From the NCBI GenBank assembly GCA_017435565.1, contig JAFSEU010000004.1, positions 34,323 to 98,322 on the forward strand: a stretch of 64,000 bases of DNA. The letters are read 5' to 3'. The number at the start of each line of letters is the position of its first letter. Positions within the stretch are counted from its first letter, which is position 1. The notes beneath the pieces are model-generated. The model did not search any database and was not told where the DNA came from. It saw only the letters and a list, made by a program, of their open reading frames with translations. This document shows positions 50,083-58,556 of the stretch, in pieces. Both the position numbers and the translations under genes were made by a program. The stretch is from Oscillospiraceae bacterium. Its GTDB lineage: Bacteria; Bacillota; Clostridia; Oscillospirales; Ruminococcaceae.

Positions 50083-51330
50083 TCACTCATATTTGATAAA
50101 TTTTGTAATATCACGCTCAAAGGTGTATTCAAATGCGTCAAGCGTGTCAATATCGCTTGTGCCATCGTCAAGCCTTTCGTCCTCAGTAATCACCTTCGGG
50201 TTCCAGACAGCCGTTGTAAGAGCATTTTCGAGACTCTCGCACCCATAGGGCATATAGAAAAAACGCCCCTGTGCCATAAGGCGGCAGGCGCATCTGATTC
50301 TATCGTTGATAGTTGTTTTAAGGGCGTTTTCTATCCGAAGCCAGCCTAAGCCTTTCTTTCGTGCTGTTGAACGCAAACCGAGGATAAGTGTCTGTTCGGC
50401 GCTGTCGCAATAGACAATATCGGGTATGCCGAATACCGCTATAACCTTATGCACAAACTCACAAAACAGCTCTCCGAGCTTTTCGGGGTCGATATCACCG
50501 TTCTTGCATTCGTGCCTTTCGGAAAGCAAGGCGTAAAGGTTGTTGTATCCTCTGTCCGTGCCCGTTGCAACAAAGGTATGAGCCGATCCACTTCCGCCAA
50601 AGTCCACTCCGATTACAATACGGCTGAGCTGTGGCTTTGCGCTGAGCTGCATACGCTTTGTATCAGAATAATCATCGGCAAAGATTTTGTATATTAAGCC
50701 TTCCGCCAATACCCAATGCCCTAATATAAAGCGGTCGAAATATACCGTCCCCCGATGTTCGTTCTCAAGGCTTTTTATAACACTCGGATCCAGATAGGGA
50801 TTATCGTAAATTGAATATTCCTGCACAAATCGGTCAGCTTCCGAATTGTACAGAAATTTATAAAACCAATGATTTGGATTATCGGGATTGCAGGTTCCGT
50901 CAAATCGGCTGTAAGGCTTATCCAGACGGGATTTGAGCATATCAAATACATCCTTGTGCCAGGTTACGACTTCGTCGCCGTAGCAGTATTTGATTGACGA
51001 ACCTCGCAGAATATTAACTCTTGATACCTTTTCGGCACCGAGGCAATGCACCTTTTCGCCGAACATCACCGATGTATTGTCGCTATGGATATCGGAAACA
51101 AGAGCTGTTCCCCATATATTCTGCAGCGGCTCGATAATATTTCTCTGCAAGGTACCCTTTGTGTGCCCCAGAATAACTATAAGGCCGTCCTTGCCTTTGA
51201 CAGCACGGATTCTTTTCGGGATAACGAAATAATCCATATAAGTTTTGCCCGAACGGGTAGCGCCCGTCTTGATATTCCAGCGGTGCGTAGCATTCAGAAA
51301 ATATTCCTGCTGCTTTGCGCTAAAACTCAC
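50083..51330 (-). CDS. terL: Terminase large subunit
   Basis: A 415-residue packaging motor. Walker A-like WNIKTGATRSGKTYMDYF (about residue 20) and a later VIGVDFGGSGSAHTFVA nuclease motif with its Asp (about residue 235) are seen. FDGTCNPDNPNHWFYKF is also a terminase signature. The start overlaps the stop of the small subunit by 11 bp. Confidence 0.93.
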   Translation of the reverse strand: MSFSAKQQEYFLNATHRWNIKTGATRSGKTYMDYFVIPKRIRAVKGKDGLIVILGHTKGTLQRNIIEPLQNIWGTALVSDIHSDNTSVMFGEKVHCLGAEKVSRVNILRGSSIKYCYGDEVVTWHKDVFDMLKSRLDKPYSRFDGTCNPDNPNHWFYKFLYNSEADRFVQEYSIYDNPYLDPSVIKSLENEHRGTVYFDRFILGHWVLAEGLIYKIFADDYSDTKRMQLSAKPQLSRIVIGVDFGGSGSAHTFVATGTDRGYNNLYALLSERHECKNGDIDPEKLGELFCEFVHKVIAVFGIPDIVYCDSAEQTLILGLRSTARKKGLGWLRIENALKTTINDRIRCACRLMAQGRFFYMPYGCESLENALTTAVWNPKVITEDERLDDGTSDIDTLDAFEYTFERDITKFIKYE

Positions 51331-51751
51331 TCTTTATCCCTCCGAGGACCTTATCGAGCTGTTCGAGAATTTTGTCATCTGACTGATTTTCCTGCTTTGT
51401 GCTGTATCCGTATTTTGACATCCACAGCCCTGCAAGTTGAGTGGGTATAATACCTAATTCAAACTTTTCTCTCGCATCAGCCTCGCATTCCTCGCGTATG
51501 CGTGTAACGATGTCCGAAAACTTATCATTATCAGCATAGCTATCATAAAAAGTCGAACGGGAAATGCCTATATATACGCAAAATCCCTCGATTGTATATG
51601 TAACGCAGCGTTTAAGCTCGGCAGATACAAACTCGCTGTTTTTGGAGCTGAATCCGTGCGTTATTGTAGTTCTGTTGTTACAATATTCCTTGTATTCAGC
51701 CCACTTTTCCTCGAGTTCTTTGGCAGATTTGAATTTTCTCGGCCTCGGCAC
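51320..51751 (-). CDS. terS: Terminase small subunit
   Basis: A 143-residue protein with a GTG start (VPRPRKFKSAKELEEKW) after AAGGAGTTGATTCT. The DNA-binding part has EGFCVYIGISRSTFYDSYA. LGIIPTQLAGLWMSKYGYS precedes a charged end. It recognises phage DNA for packaging. It ends in TAG, and this TAG must act as a stop because the large subunit begins in the overlapping frame. Confidence 0.85.
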   Translation of the reverse strand: MPRPRKFKSAKELEEKWAEYKEYCNNRTTITHGFSSKNSEFVSAELKRCVTYTIEGFCVYIGISRSTFYDSYADNDKFSDIVTRIREECEADAREKFELGIIPTQLAGLWMSKYGYSTKQENQSDDKILEQLDKVLGGIKSEF

Positions 51752-51780
51752 AGAATCAACTCCTTCCTTTAGGGTATAAA

Positions 51781-51812
51781 AAAGCACCTAAGCTGTTGCT
51801 TAAGTGCAAAAT
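51781..51812 (-). terminator. Terminator between early and late regions
   Basis: On the minus strand: GCACTTAAGC, loop, GCTTAGGTGC, then TTTTTT. It stands 30 bp before the terminase small subunit start, so late transcription must start or be antiterminated here. The ~85 bp to its right hold the AT-rich candidate promoter region. Confidence 0.75.
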
Positions 51813-51898
51813 AATATCAATTTATGCTCAGGATTACATTTATCCCAGTTTAAATTATACCATACAAAAAACGAACATTCCGAACAAAACGAACAAAA

Positions 51899-52312
51899 TC
51901 AGAAATTTTTTTCAAAGTATCTTTGAACTGACATTCTGATTGAATCCCCACTGCTACCGTCCGCTATGATATCGGCAACTGTTTCCCAGTTCGGCAGCTT
52001 CATATCTTCATCAAGCGAATTAAGGCAGTAGATTTCAAGCGCACGACGTACCTTGTAATCACTGATGGAGTGTATTGTTTGCTCGATTTGCTTGCGCTGT
52101 TTATTCAACTCTGATAAACGTTTTCTTGTTGAAGCAGGTATATAATCATCGTCAATATAGCCCGAAATAACAACATTGTGCTTGCTGTACGGGTGCTTTG
52201 CAGCGGACTGTACGGAATCCTTGACGTGAATCCGCTTGTTTTCAATCTTGGATTCTATGTATTCAATTTCAGCGCATATCGCACGGTACCTGCGCAGTTC
52301 TTTAACCTTCAT
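51899..52312 (-). CDS. ArpU-like late transcription regulator (DUF1492-like)
   Basis: A 137-residue protein starting MKVKELRRYRAICAEIEYIE after GAAGGAGC. It has a helical N-terminus, the phrase LSELNKQRKQIEQTIHSIS and a C-terminal sigma-like HTH part (NWETVADIIADGSSGDS). Proteins of this shape at the end of early phage operons control late genes. The place directly before the terminator and terminase genes supports this. Confidence 0.65.
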   Translation of the reverse strand: MKVKELRRYRAICAEIEYIESKIENKRIHVKDSVQSAAKHPYSKHNVVISGYIDDDYIPASTRKRLSELNKQRKQIEQTIHSISDYKVRRALEIYCLNSLDEDMKLPNWETVADIIADGSSGDSIRMSVQRYFEKNF

Positions 52313-52325
52313 AAAATCAGCTCCT

Positions 52326-52517
52326 TCAAAAAATTTTCTTAACATCGCTTAAGCGGCATTCGATAACAGAATTAGCCGTCAAGCTCAAAAGTCGTGCAAA
52401 ATATAAATATTCGCCTGTCTTGATATCCTGCGCTATCAGTACAGCATGAAACATATACCGCACGTTTTCGTATTCAACGATTTTGTTTAGTTGATTTTCA
52501 GTTTCAGCAAATGTCAT
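52326..52517 (-). CDS. Small hypothetical phage protein, 63 aa
   Basis: Begins MTFAETENQLNKIVEYEN; no motif is recognised. It overlaps the rusA stop by 4 bp and precedes the ArpU-like gene by 13 bp, so it belongs to the early operon. Confidence 0.55.
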   Translation of the reverse strand: MTFAETENQLNKIVEYENVRYMFHAVLIAQDIKTGEYLYFARLLSLTANSVIECRLSDVKKIF

Positions 52518-52906
52518 AACTCATCAATCCTTATCCAGATTCCCGTTATGTCAGAATAAAACTTCTCGCAGATTTCACTTGCAACCTGCGCATCATCATT
52601 CCAGAATCCGACTTGTGTCATACAGTCTTTAAGAAGCTTGTTCAGGTTATCCGTATCAGGTCTTGTAATTTTGTATTCGCCGACTTTGTGATTTGGCGTA
52701 ACGGGGAAGCACCACTTGACGACCAATCGTAAAGCCCCTTCAAGTTTTCTTTCGGGTTTGTGCGTTGCCAGATTTGCACAAAGCTTCTCTTTGGCCTTTG
52801 CAAGCTCAGGCGGATTGTAAAAATGCGGCTTGCCGTTTCTGACTGCAACCTGATGTTCCTGCGCCGTCACAGTCGGCGGTATCATCGGCATAAAAAATTG
52901 AATCAT
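52514..52906 (-). CDS. rusA: RusA-family Holliday junction resolvase
   Basis: A 130-residue protein, start MIQFFMPMIPPTVTAQEH after GGAAAGGAAAATAT. The RusA signature is clear: ITRPDTDNLNKLLKDCMT and FWNDDAQVASEICEKFY with the catalytic acidic residues. It resolves branched phage DNA before packaging. Confidence 0.9.
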   Translation of the reverse strand: MIQFFMPMIPPTVTAQEHQVAVRNGKPHFYNPPELAKAKEKLCANLATHKPERKLEGALRLVVKWCFPVTPNHKVGEYKITRPDTDNLNKLLKDCMTQVGFWNDDAQVASEICEKFYSDITGIWIRIDEL

Positions 52907-53008
52907 ATATTTTCCTTTCCGTTGCGTGTAAGCGAGGTAATATATTATAAATATATTTTTTGGTGTATCTATCACCAAAAATATATATATTTATATATAT
53001 AGTTTTTC

Positions 53009-53174
53009 GTGCGGTTTCCGCAAAATCGAGAATTTACCGATTTTGCACCTCATAGCCGCAAAACCGCAAAATCGAGAAAATGCGGTTGCAAAATCGAAAA
53101 AAATAAGTCTGTGCGGTTTCCGCAAAATCGAAGAAATGCGGTTTTTGCGGTTGCGGTTACTCTCGATTTTGCGG
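53009..53174. repeat. Iteron-like cluster, candidate phage origin
   Basis: GTGCGGTTTCCGCAAAATCGA occurs at 53,009-53,029 and 53,111-53,131 (21 bp, given here once in short form: GCGGTTTCCGC then AAAATCGA). CGCAAAATCGA or its reverse complement occurs several more times, including inside the last codons of the primase gene. Between 52,907 and 53,008 the DNA is very AT-rich (TATA runs). Iterons plus an AT-rich segment beside a primase-helicase gene fit a replication origin. Confidence 0.6.
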
Positions 53175-55400
53175 CTTGACTTTTCTGCCGATTTTACCAT
53201 CAGTGATATAGAATTGAGAAGAAAATTCTTTAATCCAACGACGAATTGTATCGTCTGTTTTGCCTGTGTAATCACAGATATCAGAGATGTTAACTTCGCC
53301 TATGTTATCGTGTTCTGCACATTCAAAAGCGTGTTCAAGCGTAGTTAAGCGTTCATTTGATTTCTGCTCTTTTGATTTTTTGTTGCTGAAATTCTTCTTC
53401 CAGTTCTGCGACGCTGCCGTTCCTTCGGGTTGAATATCGCTCAAAACGCCGATATCATCAACAATATGGCAGGGATAATCGAACCACACGTTTTTAGGTT
53501 CAAACTTTTCAAACTCTCGTAGTGTGCCTTCGATTCGCCACGCTGTACGCTTCAGCGACTGTCTTTTTGCAATTGCAATATCATGTTCAACAGAATCACG
53601 GGCCCACGAGGAAAGATTGACTTTAACAAGCTCCTGCATACGTGCAGCGCTGTGCAATTCGTCATATGAAACATCATCAAAAACATCACACTTTTTCAGC
53701 CATGAAGCGCACACGTCGCACACAGCCATATCCTGCTGCTGTTTTTCAAGCTCGGGAGTTTTCTCAAGCTCAATCAAATCAAGCAGCGCATCGGGGTCTC
53801 TTGCAAATACGCCTGAGCCTGACGCTCTGTCCATTGAGCGCTTTGCACCCTGACCGCCTTTTGAGTGATGGTGACAATAAATAACCGCACAGCCCAGCTC
53901 GGTGCATATCCTGTCAAACAGATTGCAAAAATGAGCCATTTGCTCAGCGCTGTTTTCATCGCCGGTAATAATTTTGTATATAGGGTCTACAATAATAGCA
54001 AGGTAGTTCTTCTTTACAGCACGTCTGATGAGCTTCGGTGCAAGCTTGTCCATCGTCAGTGCCTTGCCCCTTAAATTCCATATATCAATGTTCTGAGCGT
54101 TCTCAGGCGTTATCTTAAGCGCCTCATAAGCACTTTTTAAACGGTGCAGACAGCTCGGGCGGTCAAGCTCAAGATTTATATACAACACTCTGCCCTTTGC
54201 GCAGTTCCAGCCAAGCCATTGCGTACCTTCTGCCAAAGCAATGCAAAGCTCAATCAGTAAAAAACTCTTGCCGCCTTTTGAAGGACCCGCAATAAGCATT
54301 TTGTGGCCCTGCCTTAATACGCCGTGTATAAGCGGTGCAGAAAGCGGCGGAAGGTCATCAATAAAATCTGCTGCGTTTTCAAAATCGGGCAAATCATCGT
54401 TGCAGCTTTCAATCCATTCTTTCCATTCGCCGTAGCTTTCCTTGCCTATATTTATTGCAGTGATATACTGCTTCTGCGCGCCTCTGACAACACCGGGCAT
54501 ACGGCTCAATCGTGAAGGATTGCGGTTTGATGTATCGATTTTCAAGCCGTTTTTCTTGCAGATATCGTAAAGATAATCTACACGTTTTCTGTATTCTTCG
54601 TATGTATCAGCATCTATTTTAACAATAGCATGCAGAGATTTACCGCCGCTGTAAACAAGCACGGCAACGGGCAATTCAAGCTCACGAATAATGGCATTCT
54701 GATGTTCAATGCTGTCGTCATCAGCTTCTACAAGTGCATAGCGGTAAGCCGTTACATTATCGTTTTTTACGCCGTTTCCGTCTAAGGGGTTAAATCTTAT
54801 CCAAGCGCCTGCTTCCTCGTTTACATCACCGATTACTGCGCCTATATCACCGTTGCAGCCTTGCAATTCTCTGATAAGCTCACTTGCTGTTCTGTCATAA
54901 TTGCCGCCTTTGCAGGGACGGTATTTACCGCCGTCATCTTTGTAACTCTCTATCAGATATCCGACATTTTCATCGGACTGAAACAGCGTTGAAAGATATG
55001 TCGTCAGTTCCTTGATAGGATTCCATTCAGGGAATAAAGGCTTAATTTCACGGCTTTCAATCCAGTTTGTATCAACTACTTTGTATTCGTCGCTGATTTC
55101 ATCATCCCACGAAAGCTCATAGCCTTCCTTAGAAGCGGAAGGCACCCAGCCGTGCTCCTTTGCAAGAGCAATTATCGTGCCGGCTGTAACGGGAGTATGC
55201 GAGCCGTTAAAGCCGTGCCATTTGCGCTCGCACTCTCCCACTTTGTAGCGGCTGTCATTTCTGCTCCACGCATCCCAGTCCGATGCGTCAAAGCCTGCAT
55301 GATGCAGTGCCATTCCAACACTGAGCCATTCCTGATAGGAGCAAAGCGACGGATTTATATATTCAAGTATTTCTAAAAGATTGCTGTTGTCATATTCCAT
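53157..55400 (-). CDS. Phage primase-helicase (PriCT-like plus RecA-like ATPase)
   Basis: A 747-residue protein. The N-terminal ~70 residues look like the PriCT domain (YQEWLSVGMALHHAGFDA). Residues ~150-320 look like an archaeal-eukaryotic-type primase core (RYALVEADDDS, VAVLVYSGGKSLHAIVKID). Residues ~350-560 are a RepA-type AAA_25 helicase with Walker A LIAGPSKGGKSFLL and Walker B YLAIIVDPIYK. The last ~60 residues are a HTH-like end (TDDTIRRWIKEFSS). It should unwind and prime phage DNA. The 3' end overlaps the iterons. Confidence 0.85.
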   Translation of the reverse strand: MEYDNSNLLEILEYINPSLCSYQEWLSVGMALHHAGFDASDWDAWSRNDSRYKVGECERKWHGFNGSHTPVTAGTIIALAKEHGWVPSASKEGYELSWDDEISDEYKVVDTNWIESREIKPLFPEWNPIKELTTYLSTLFQSDENVGYLIESYKDDGGKYRPCKGGNYDRTASELIRELQGCNGDIGAVIGDVNEEAGAWIRFNPLDGNGVKNDNVTAYRYALVEADDDSIEHQNAIIRELELPVAVLVYSGGKSLHAIVKIDADTYEEYRKRVDYLYDICKKNGLKIDTSNRNPSRLSRMPGVVRGAQKQYITAINIGKESYGEWKEWIESCNDDLPDFENAADFIDDLPPLSAPLIHGVLRQGHKMLIAGPSKGGKSFLLIELCIALAEGTQWLGWNCAKGRVLYINLELDRPSCLHRLKSAYEALKITPENAQNIDIWNLRGKALTMDKLAPKLIRRAVKKNYLAIIVDPIYKIITGDENSAEQMAHFCNLFDRICTELGCAVIYCHHHSKGGQGAKRSMDRASGSGVFARDPDALLDLIELEKTPELEKQQQDMAVCDVCASWLKKCDVFDDVSYDELHSAARMQELVKVNLSSWARDSVEHDIAIAKRQSLKRTAWRIEGTLREFEKFEPKNVWFDYPCHIVDDIGVLSDIQPEGTAASQNWKKNFSNKKSKEQKSNERLTTLEHAFECAEHDNIGEVNISDICDYTGKTDDTIRRWIKEFSSQFYITDGKIGRKVKPQNRE

Positions 55401-57004
55401 TCGCTGTTTGCTCCTTTGTTATTCTGTGGTTCATAGGTTGCAGGGTCAACACCTGCAGGCAATCTGTTCCAGCCGAGCGCGGAAATGCGTGATATCATTT
55501 TGCTTGCACTGTCAGAATCCCACTTGCCAACGTGCTTAAAGCCATATCTTTCGAGTAACCTTATCTGCTTGGGTGTTGCAAGGCCTTCGTTACGGCGCTC
55601 AAGTATTCTGTCAAGAAGTTTCTGCGCCTTGCCTGCAGATTCAATTTCATCGGGGAATATACCCAGTTTTTCAAGTTGTGTTCTCTGCTTGTCGGTCGGA
55701 GCTTCGCACTCCCAGCCGAATGAGGGAATATATCCCGATAAATCCTGAGCGGATATGCTCATTTCATATTGCAGAGGATCTACAAGCTGACGCTTGCGTT
55801 TTTTCATTTGTTCAAGTGTTTTAGCCAAAGCGGCTTCACGTTGAGCTACTACATCTTCGGAAGCCTTGTTTGCCGCTTCCTCGATATCTATAGGATAAGC
55901 ACAGCTTTCAAGGTTTTCCGTAGCCTTGTTTGCAACCTGCGGATCTTCACAAATCAGGTGTGCAGGATGACAAAGCTCGTGACGTTCGGTATGCCATAAA
56001 AAATCAAGTACAAGCAGATGGTCTTTGCCTTCACTAAGGCGTGTGCCCCTGCCTATCATCTGGCAGTAAAGGCTGCGCACCTTTGTCGGACGAAGTACAA
56101 TGACACAGTCAACCGAAGGACAGTCCCAGCCTTCCGTCAACAACATAGAATTGCACAAAACGTTATATTTTCCGCTGTCAAAATCCTGCAGTACTTCGCT
56201 TCTGTCAGCGCTTTCGCCGTTAACCTCTGCCGCTCTGAATCCCTTTGAATTAAGTATGTTTGCAAATTTCTGTGAGGTTTTTACAAGCGGCAGAAATACT
56301 ACTGTTTTGCGGTCAGCACAAGTCTTCAACATTTCGTCTGCGATTTTTTCCAAATAAGGATCGAGTGCAGTATCAATATCACCGGGCTTAAAGTCGCCGT
56401 TTTGTACAGAAACTGCCGAAAGGTCAAGCTTCAACGGAATAGTCTGCGCTTTTATAGGGCACAGATAGCCGTCTTTTATCGCCTGAACGATTGAGTATTC
56501 ATAAGCCAGACTGTCAAAAAACTGCCCTAAGTTTTTCATATCGCCTCTGTCGGGCGTTGCTGTAACGCCCAGGACATTGGCATTGCAAAAGTGCGCAAGC
56601 ACCTTCTGATACCCGTCTGACAAGACGTGATGCGCTTCGTCAATGATTATTGTGTCAAAATAATCGTGCGAAAACTGAGCCAAGCGCTTGGGCCGCATCA
56701 GCGACTGTATAGAGCCGACCGTTACACGCAAAAACGAATCAAGACACGTTTCCTGAGCCTTTTCAACGGCGGCTTTCAGTTTTGTAAATTTAAAAAGCTT
56801 ATCTGCAGCCTGCGTTAAAAGCTCGCCTCTGTGCGCAAGGATAAGCACTCGTTCACCCTTGCGCACGCATTCTTCCGTAACGCTTGAAAAAACAACCGTC
56901 TTGCCCGTACCTGTCGGAAGTACAATCAGCGTTCTGCCGTTGCCTGTATCCCATTCTCGAAACACAGCTTCTTTGGCAGCAAGCTGATACGGACGGTAGT
57001 TCAT
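55373..57004 (-). CDS. DEAD/DEAH-box superfamily II helicase
   Basis: A 543-residue helicase. The start NYRPYQLAAKEAVFREW is chosen by the ATGA overlap with the upstream stop. Motif I is VLPTGTGKTVVF, motif II IIIDEAHH, motif III GVTATPDRGD and motif VI QMIGRGTRLSEGK. It resembles phage Res-subunit-type helicases of replication modules. It ends with TAG overlapping the start of the primase gene by 28 bp. Confidence 0.92.
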   Translation of the reverse strand: MNYRPYQLAAKEAVFREWDTGNGRTLIVLPTGTGKTVVFSSVTEECVRKGERVLILAHRGELLTQAADKLFKFTKLKAAVEKAQETCLDSFLRVTVGSIQSLMRPKRLAQFSHDYFDTIIIDEAHHVLSDGYQKVLAHFCNANVLGVTATPDRGDMKNLGQFFDSLAYEYSIVQAIKDGYLCPIKAQTIPLKLDLSAVSVQNGDFKPGDIDTALDPYLEKIADEMLKTCADRKTVVFLPLVKTSQKFANILNSKGFRAAEVNGESADRSEVLQDFDSGKYNVLCNSMLLTEGWDCPSVDCVIVLRPTKVRSLYCQMIGRGTRLSEGKDHLLVLDFLWHTERHELCHPAHLICEDPQVANKATENLESCAYPIDIEEAANKASEDVVAQREAALAKTLEQMKKRKRQLVDPLQYEMSISAQDLSGYIPSFGWECEAPTDKQRTQLEKLGIFPDEIESAGKAQKLLDRILERRNEGLATPKQIRLLERYGFKHVGKWDSDSASKMISRISALGWNRLPAGVDPATYEPQNNKGANSEWNMTTAIF

Positions 57005-57522
57005 TTCTTCCACACTCCCCACGGACTGTTCTGAGCAGGCGCAGTTGAAACAGGACAATCATATTGCTTATCAATTGCTTTATCAATTTCATCACTGTCG
57101 GGAGCAAGGAAACGTAAAACTTCGTTTGATTTACCCTTGCCGCTGCCGTCTTTTTTGTCATATTCATGTATGCCGATTTTAGCATATCCTGTACTCTGAG
57201 GGACGATATCCCAGTTCATCGCAAAGCGTTCGCCATGCCTTCTGGCACCGATGCAGGTGAAGAACGCTGTAAGCAGACCTTCACATTTTGAGTGCAAGAA
57301 CAAATTATTCATCACATAAGCCTTGCCCTCAGGGCTGTCAATTTCGAGTGTAAGCACAGCCTTTGCGCAAGGCGGCAGATTTTTACTGCCGGGATGTCTT
57401 GCTCTTTCAAATTTAGTTACGGTAAATTTATATACGCCCTCGGACAGAAGTATAAAATCAGAGCCTTCTTTTTCAATCTCGCTGTCCCATGAAAGCTCAT
57501 GTCCTGTTGTATTTTCAGCCAT
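57001..57522 (-). CDS. DUF669-like ssDNA-binding recombination protein
   Basis: A 173-residue protein with GHELSWDSEIEKEGSDFILL at its start, and CEGLLTAFFTCIGARRHGE and GYAKIGIHEYDKKDGSGKG later. These are features of the DUF669 phage family seen beside Sak4-type ATPases and thought to bind single-strand DNA. AAAGGAG precedes the ATG. Confidence 0.75.
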   Translation of the reverse strand: MAENTTGHELSWDSEIEKEGSDFILLSEGVYKFTVTKFERARHPGSKNLPPCAKAVLTLEIDSPEGKAYVMNNLFLHSKCEGLLTAFFTCIGARRHGERFAMNWDIVPQSTGYAKIGIHEYDKKDGSGKGKSNEVLRFLAPDSDEIDKAIDKQYDCPVSTAPAQNSPWGVWKK

Positions 57523-57543
57523 AATAATTTTCTCCTTTCAGTC

Positions 57544-58554
57544 TTAAAACGGTACTTTTACAATTTCCTGTCTGATATCGCCCCAGTTTGACACAAGGAA
57601 GCTGACAAAATCAGCAGGATAATTACTTACACGCACATCCTTGGGAAATGCGCCTTTTGATTCGACATATTCACACAGCGTCTGTTCGTCTACACCCGAA
57701 GTCTCCATCAAATCTCGTAGATTTTTTGGAATTGCACTATCGAGAATCCCCATAACTTCAACGCTTTGTGCAACATCATCTTTTGAGATCTCACAAACCT
57801 TCGTTATCGTATCTGTCTGATTGCAGTTGTTAATGCACGGGATGACGTGAGCAATACTGTCATAGCTAAGCGGTATTTCATCAGGAAGTCCGACACGGTT
57901 CTTGGCATCCCAGCAGGGGTGATGAGTGGTATACATCACACGCTTATTACCCTGCGCCTTGTTCTTTTCCATCTTGCTGTCGGAAGCGATGACAACCGTT
58001 TTGTAGTTGCAAAAAAGCATAAGGTCTGCCCATTCCTTTACAAGCGGCGCCGTTTTCTTTTCAAGCTTCATTTCATAACGGTCGTAAGAGCCGAATTCGT
58101 TGGGCTGCTCAAATCGCTTGATTGCTGTATGGCAGCACAGCACAACATTGATTCCGACATTGACAACGTCACTCAAAAGATTAAGCATTTTGCCGAATTC
58201 TTCAGCCAAGTACGTATATCCTTTGCCATATCCAAAGGCTTCAATGCCGTCGCATTTATTCTTTGTGCAGATGTGCTCTGCGCAAAGGTGCTCAGCCCAA
58301 TCGGCTGTATCTACAACAAGCGTTGCACAGTTTTTGCTGCAGATAACATCACGGATTTCATCAAGCAGCATTTCCCAGGATGTCGGCCTTGGCATTCTCG
58401 GTACGTCGTAATGCTCCGTAGAACCTTCGGTATCTATAAACAGTGCATAAGGAAACTGTGCGGCAAGGCTTGTCTTGCCGATACCTTCAACGCCCATAAT
58501 AACAACCTTCTGGGCTTTTTCAATCTTGCCCGATGTTATTTCGTATTTTCCCAT
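57544..58554 (-). CDS. Sak4-like AAA_24 ATPase (recombination)
   Basis: A 336-residue protein starting MGKYEITSGKIEKAQK after GGAAAGGAG. Walker A is VIMGVEGIGKTSLAAQFP and Walker B is CATLVVDTADWAEH. NVVLCCHTAIKRFE is the usual third motif of the phage NTP-binding family (AAA_24, Sak4-like), which helps annealing or strand exchange with the SSB-like partner just downstream. Length fits. Confidence 0.85.
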   Translation of the reverse strand: MGKYEITSGKIEKAQKVVIMGVEGIGKTSLAAQFPYALFIDTEGSTEHYDVPRMPRPTSWEMLLDEIRDVICSKNCATLVVDTADWAEHLCAEHICTKNKCDGIEAFGYGKGYTYLAEEFGKMLNLLSDVVNVGINVVLCCHTAIKRFEQPNEFGSYDRYEMKLEKKTAPLVKEWADLMLFCNYKTVVIASDSKMEKNKAQGNKRVMYTTHHPCWDAKNRVGLPDEIPLSYDSIAHVIPCINNCNQTDTITKVCEISKDDVAQSVEVMGILDSAIPKNLRDLMETSGVDEQTLCEYVESKGAFPKDVRVSNYPADFVSFLVSNWGDIRQEIVKVPF

Positions 58555-58556
58555 AA

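Noticed and set aside
53009..53174. CRISPR array
   Set aside because: Repeats are short, in both orientations, with irregular spacing and no cas genes; an iteron cluster is the better reading.
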